Position numbers and translations under genes: made by a program. Shown here piece after piece: positions 4,712 through 6,234 of a DNA stretch of 6,234 bases (position 1 is the first letter of the stretch; every line of letters begins with the position of its first letter). The stretch is taken from positions 1 to 6,234 of the forward strand of contig CALXUL010000031.1 of the NCBI GenBank assembly GCA_944391635.1, given 5' to 3'. A model generated the notes under the pieces. It searched no databases. It had not been told where the DNA came from and saw nothing but the letters and a program-made list of their open reading frames with translations. This stretch comes from an uncultured Clostridia bacterium (lineage in GTDB: Bacteria; Bacillota; Clostridia; UBA1381).

Positions 4712-5854
4712 ATGGAACAGAATAAGGACGCGGAAAATCAGATTTTCGGGAAATTAAGTATAATCAGTATGCGCGGATGCGAGGAGATAACCAGTAAAAT
4801 TGACTGGTATCTAAAGCAGTTTCGCAAGGAATACGAAGATGAGGAAACGTATGTTACGCATATAACATGCCCAAGATTTGGTACAGGCGAGGGAAAATGT
4901 GTTATTCGAGAAACTGTCAGAGGTCATGATGTATATATAATTTCCGACATTTTTAATTATGGCGTAACTTATAAGATGTATGAAAAAGAGAACCATATGA
5001 GTCCTGATGACCACTATCAGGATTTAAAAAGGATAATTGCGGCAATTAGCGGCAAGGCAAGACGTATTACAGTAATAATGCCAATGCTTTATGAAGGCCG
5101 TCAGCATCGTCGTTCAGCCCGTGAATCTTTAGATTGCGCGCTTGCTTTGCAGGAGCTTGTGCATATGGGTGTTGCTAATATTCTGACATTTGACGCGCAT
5201 GATGCAAGAGTACAAAACGCTATTCCTATTTCTGGATTTGATGATGTGCAGACGACTTATCAAATGATAAAAGCATTAACAAGAGCAGTGCCAGATATTA
5301 AATTTGATAAGGAATCAACAATAGTTATCTCTCCTGATGAGGGCGGAATGCATAGATGTATGTACTATTCATCCGTTCTTGGATTGGATTTGGGCATGTA
5401 TTATAAAAGGCGGAATTATTCCGTTATTATAGATGGCAAAAATCCGATAGAAGAGCATGTGTATCTTGGCAGAGATGTAAGCGGAAAAGATGTAATGATT
5501 GTTGATGATATGATATCCAGCGGAGAATCAGTGCTGGATATTGCTGAAAAACTGAAGAAACAGGGTGCAAAGAGAATATTTGTATTTACTGCATTTGGTT
5601 TGTTCGTTAATGGTCTTTCTAAATTTGATGCAGCATATGAAAAGGGCGAAATCACAAAAGTGTTTACCACCAATCTTGTATACAGAACACCTGAGTTATT
5701 AAAACGTGATTGGTACTATGAAGTTGATATGACAAAGTATATTTCACTTATTATTGATACATTAAACCATGATAATACAATAAGTCAGTTGCTTGTTCCG
5801 GTTGTTCGTATTAAGAAGTTGATGGAAAAAATAGGTCAGGCTCCTAAGGAATAA
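4712..5854 (+). CDS. ribose-phosphate pyrophosphokinase (PRPP synthetase) homologue, long divergent clostridial type
   Basis: The predicted role is to make PRPP from ribose 5-phosphate and ATP for purine, pyrimidine, NAD, His and Trp synthesis in the cytoplasm. The product has 380 residues from ATG 4712, against about 315 for canonical Prs. The two-domain phosphoribosyltransferase-like fold is readable. IISDIFNYG (77-85) replaces the usual early loop, and ITVIMPMLYEGRQHRR (119-134) corresponds to the canonical TAVIPYFGYARQDRK ATP-binding loop. TFDAHD (159-164) corresponds to the DLH metal-binding motif, VISPDEGG (205-212) to the VVSPDxGG stretch, and VMIVDDMISSGES (261-273) is the PRPP-binding signature. 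A tail after about 320 (YRTPELL...LLVPVVRIKKLMEK) matches the end of Prs with extra sequence. The N-terminal 50 residues are poorly conserved. It forms its own transcription unit. Family membership is secure; PRPP synthesis in vivo is inferred, because Clostridia may also carry a canonical Prs. Confidence 0.85.
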   Translation: MEQNKDAENQIFGKLSIISMRGCEEITSKIDWYLKQFRKEYEDEETYVTHITCPRFGTGEGKCVIRETVRGHDVYIISDIFNYGVTYKMYEKENHMSPDDHYQDLKRIIAAISGKARRITVIMPMLYEGRQHRRSARESLDCALALQELVHMGVANILTFDAHDARVQNAIPISGFDDVQTTYQMIKALTRAVPDIKFDKESTIVISPDEGGMHRCMYYSSVLGLDLGMYYKRRNYSVIIDGKNPIEEHVYLGRDVSGKDVMIVDDMISSGESVLDIAEKLKKQGAKRIFVFTAFGLFVNGLSKFDAAYEKGEITKVFTTNLVYRTPELLKRDWYYEVDMTKYISLIIDTLNHDNTISQLLVPVVRIKKLMEKIGQAPKE

Positions 5855-5871
5855 TAAATTAAAATGAAAAG

Positions 5872-5908
5872 AGGCAGGATAACGTGTATTCGTTATTCCT
5901 GCCTTTTT
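5872..5908 (+). terminator. intrinsic terminator after the Prs gene, possibly bidirectional
   Basis: AGGCAGGATAACG (5872-5884) pairs with the arm at 5891-5904, with one extra base bulged in the right arm and a 6-nt loop. TTTTT at 5904-5908 follows. The A-rich run upstream (5861-5870) becomes a broken T-run on the minus strand, so the same hairpin could also end the convergent SLH gene, whose stop codon is at 5935-5937. Confidence 0.88.
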
Positions 5909-5934
5909 ATGTATTAATAAAATACAAGAAAATA

Positions 5935-6234
5935 TTATAAAAGTCCCCTTTGGCGAACCTCATAGATTATCTTTGCCATATCGCCGCGGGTGAATAAGTC
6001 CATTGTTTCGGCTTGTTCTGCGGTAAGGATTCCGCGCTCGATTAGAATGTCGGTCGCACTCTGCCAGTCAAAATCATTTTCGCCCATTGCACGCAGTATC
6101 ATACTTGAAAATTCTGTCGCAGTAACTTTTTTATCAGGGGCAAAAAGGTTGTCACCTACGCCGTATATCAGCCCAAGGCTGTATGCGTTTTGCGCCGCGC
6201 CGTAGCCCCAATGTGTGGGCGCCACATCGGTAAA
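5935..6234 (-). CDS. C-terminal end of an SLH-domain surface protein (partial)
   Basis: The frame is open to the window edge and the last 99 residues are visible. SLH (S-layer homology) domains bind pyruvylated secondary cell-wall polymers and tether exported proteins to the Gram-positive wall. Visible residues 1-51 form a clear SLH motif: FTDVAPTHWGY, then AYSLGLIYGVGDNLFAPDKKVTATEFSSMILRAMG. Residues 52-99 look like a second, weaker module (ATDILIERGIL... LFTRGDMAKIIYEV) that lacks the FxDV opening. An apparent GTG start at 6223-6225 is spurious, because the codons before it (FTD) complete the SLH motif. The N-terminal body, signal peptide and any enzymatic domain lie outside the window, so overall function is unknown. 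Base composition looks more GC-rich than the neighbours. Confidence 0.88.
   Translation of the reverse strand, partial: FTDVAPTHWGYGAAQNAYSLGLIYGVGDNLFAPDKKVTATEFSSMILRAMGENDFDWQSATDILIERGILTAEQAETMDLFTRGDMAKIIYEVRQRGLL

Noticed and set aside
5990..6205. Plus-strand open frame opposite the SLH gene
   Set aside because: It is the antisense shadow of a clear SLH coding frame, with no SD and no recognisable motif.

Overview
The window looks like chromosomal DNA from an anaerobic Gram-positive bacterium of the class Clostridia. The evidence is AT-rich coding sequence with strong AGGAGG-type ribosome binding sites, a folT gene behind a tetrahydrofolate (THF) riboswitch, a long divergent Prs of a type I associate with Clostridia, a DUF1934 gene next to murI, and an SLH-domain surface protein. 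No genus can be assigned from sequence alone. I see no mobile element, tRNA, rRNA, CRISPR array or defence system.

Layout. Positions 1-36 may hold the last codons of an upstream gene. A same-strand block of cell-envelope genes follows: murI (glutamate racemase, 33-839), a DUF1934 beta-barrel protein (820-1251, TTG start overlapping murI by 20 nt), a secreted S41 C-terminal processing protease with PDZ and peptidoglycan-binding domains (1268-2686), and a D-alanyl-D-alanine carboxypeptidase (2730-3833). A strong terminator-like hairpin lies between the last two genes, and its 3' arm contains the carboxypeptidase's Shine-Dalgarno (SD) sequence. A consensus-like promoter is buried at the start of the DUF1934 gene.

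The 214-nt gap at 3834-4047 is fully used: a promoter, a THF riboswitch aptamer, a plausible antiterminator, and a terminator whose 3' arm again carries the SD of the next gene, folT (4048-4584, folate-specific ECF transporter S component). A separate unit follows: a divergent ribose-phosphate pyrophosphokinase homologue (4712-5854) with its own likely promoter and a strong terminator at 5872-5908. The right end (5935-6234, minus strand) is the C-terminal end of an SLH-domain protein that runs out of the window.

How the genes fit together. MurI makes D-glutamate for peptidoglycan. The carboxypeptidase trims stem pentapeptides. The Ctp protease probably works at the wall through its peptidoglycan-binding domain, and the SLH protein would attach to secondary wall polymer. 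FolT imports folate under feedback from cellular reduced folate, and Prs supplies PRPP for nucleotide synthesis, which also uses folate cofactors. This is mostly ordinary core genome. The most interesting material is regulatory: the folT riboswitch with a readable switching mechanism, the same SD-inside-terminator design at the carboxypeptidase gene, and the internal promoter in the DUF1934 gene.
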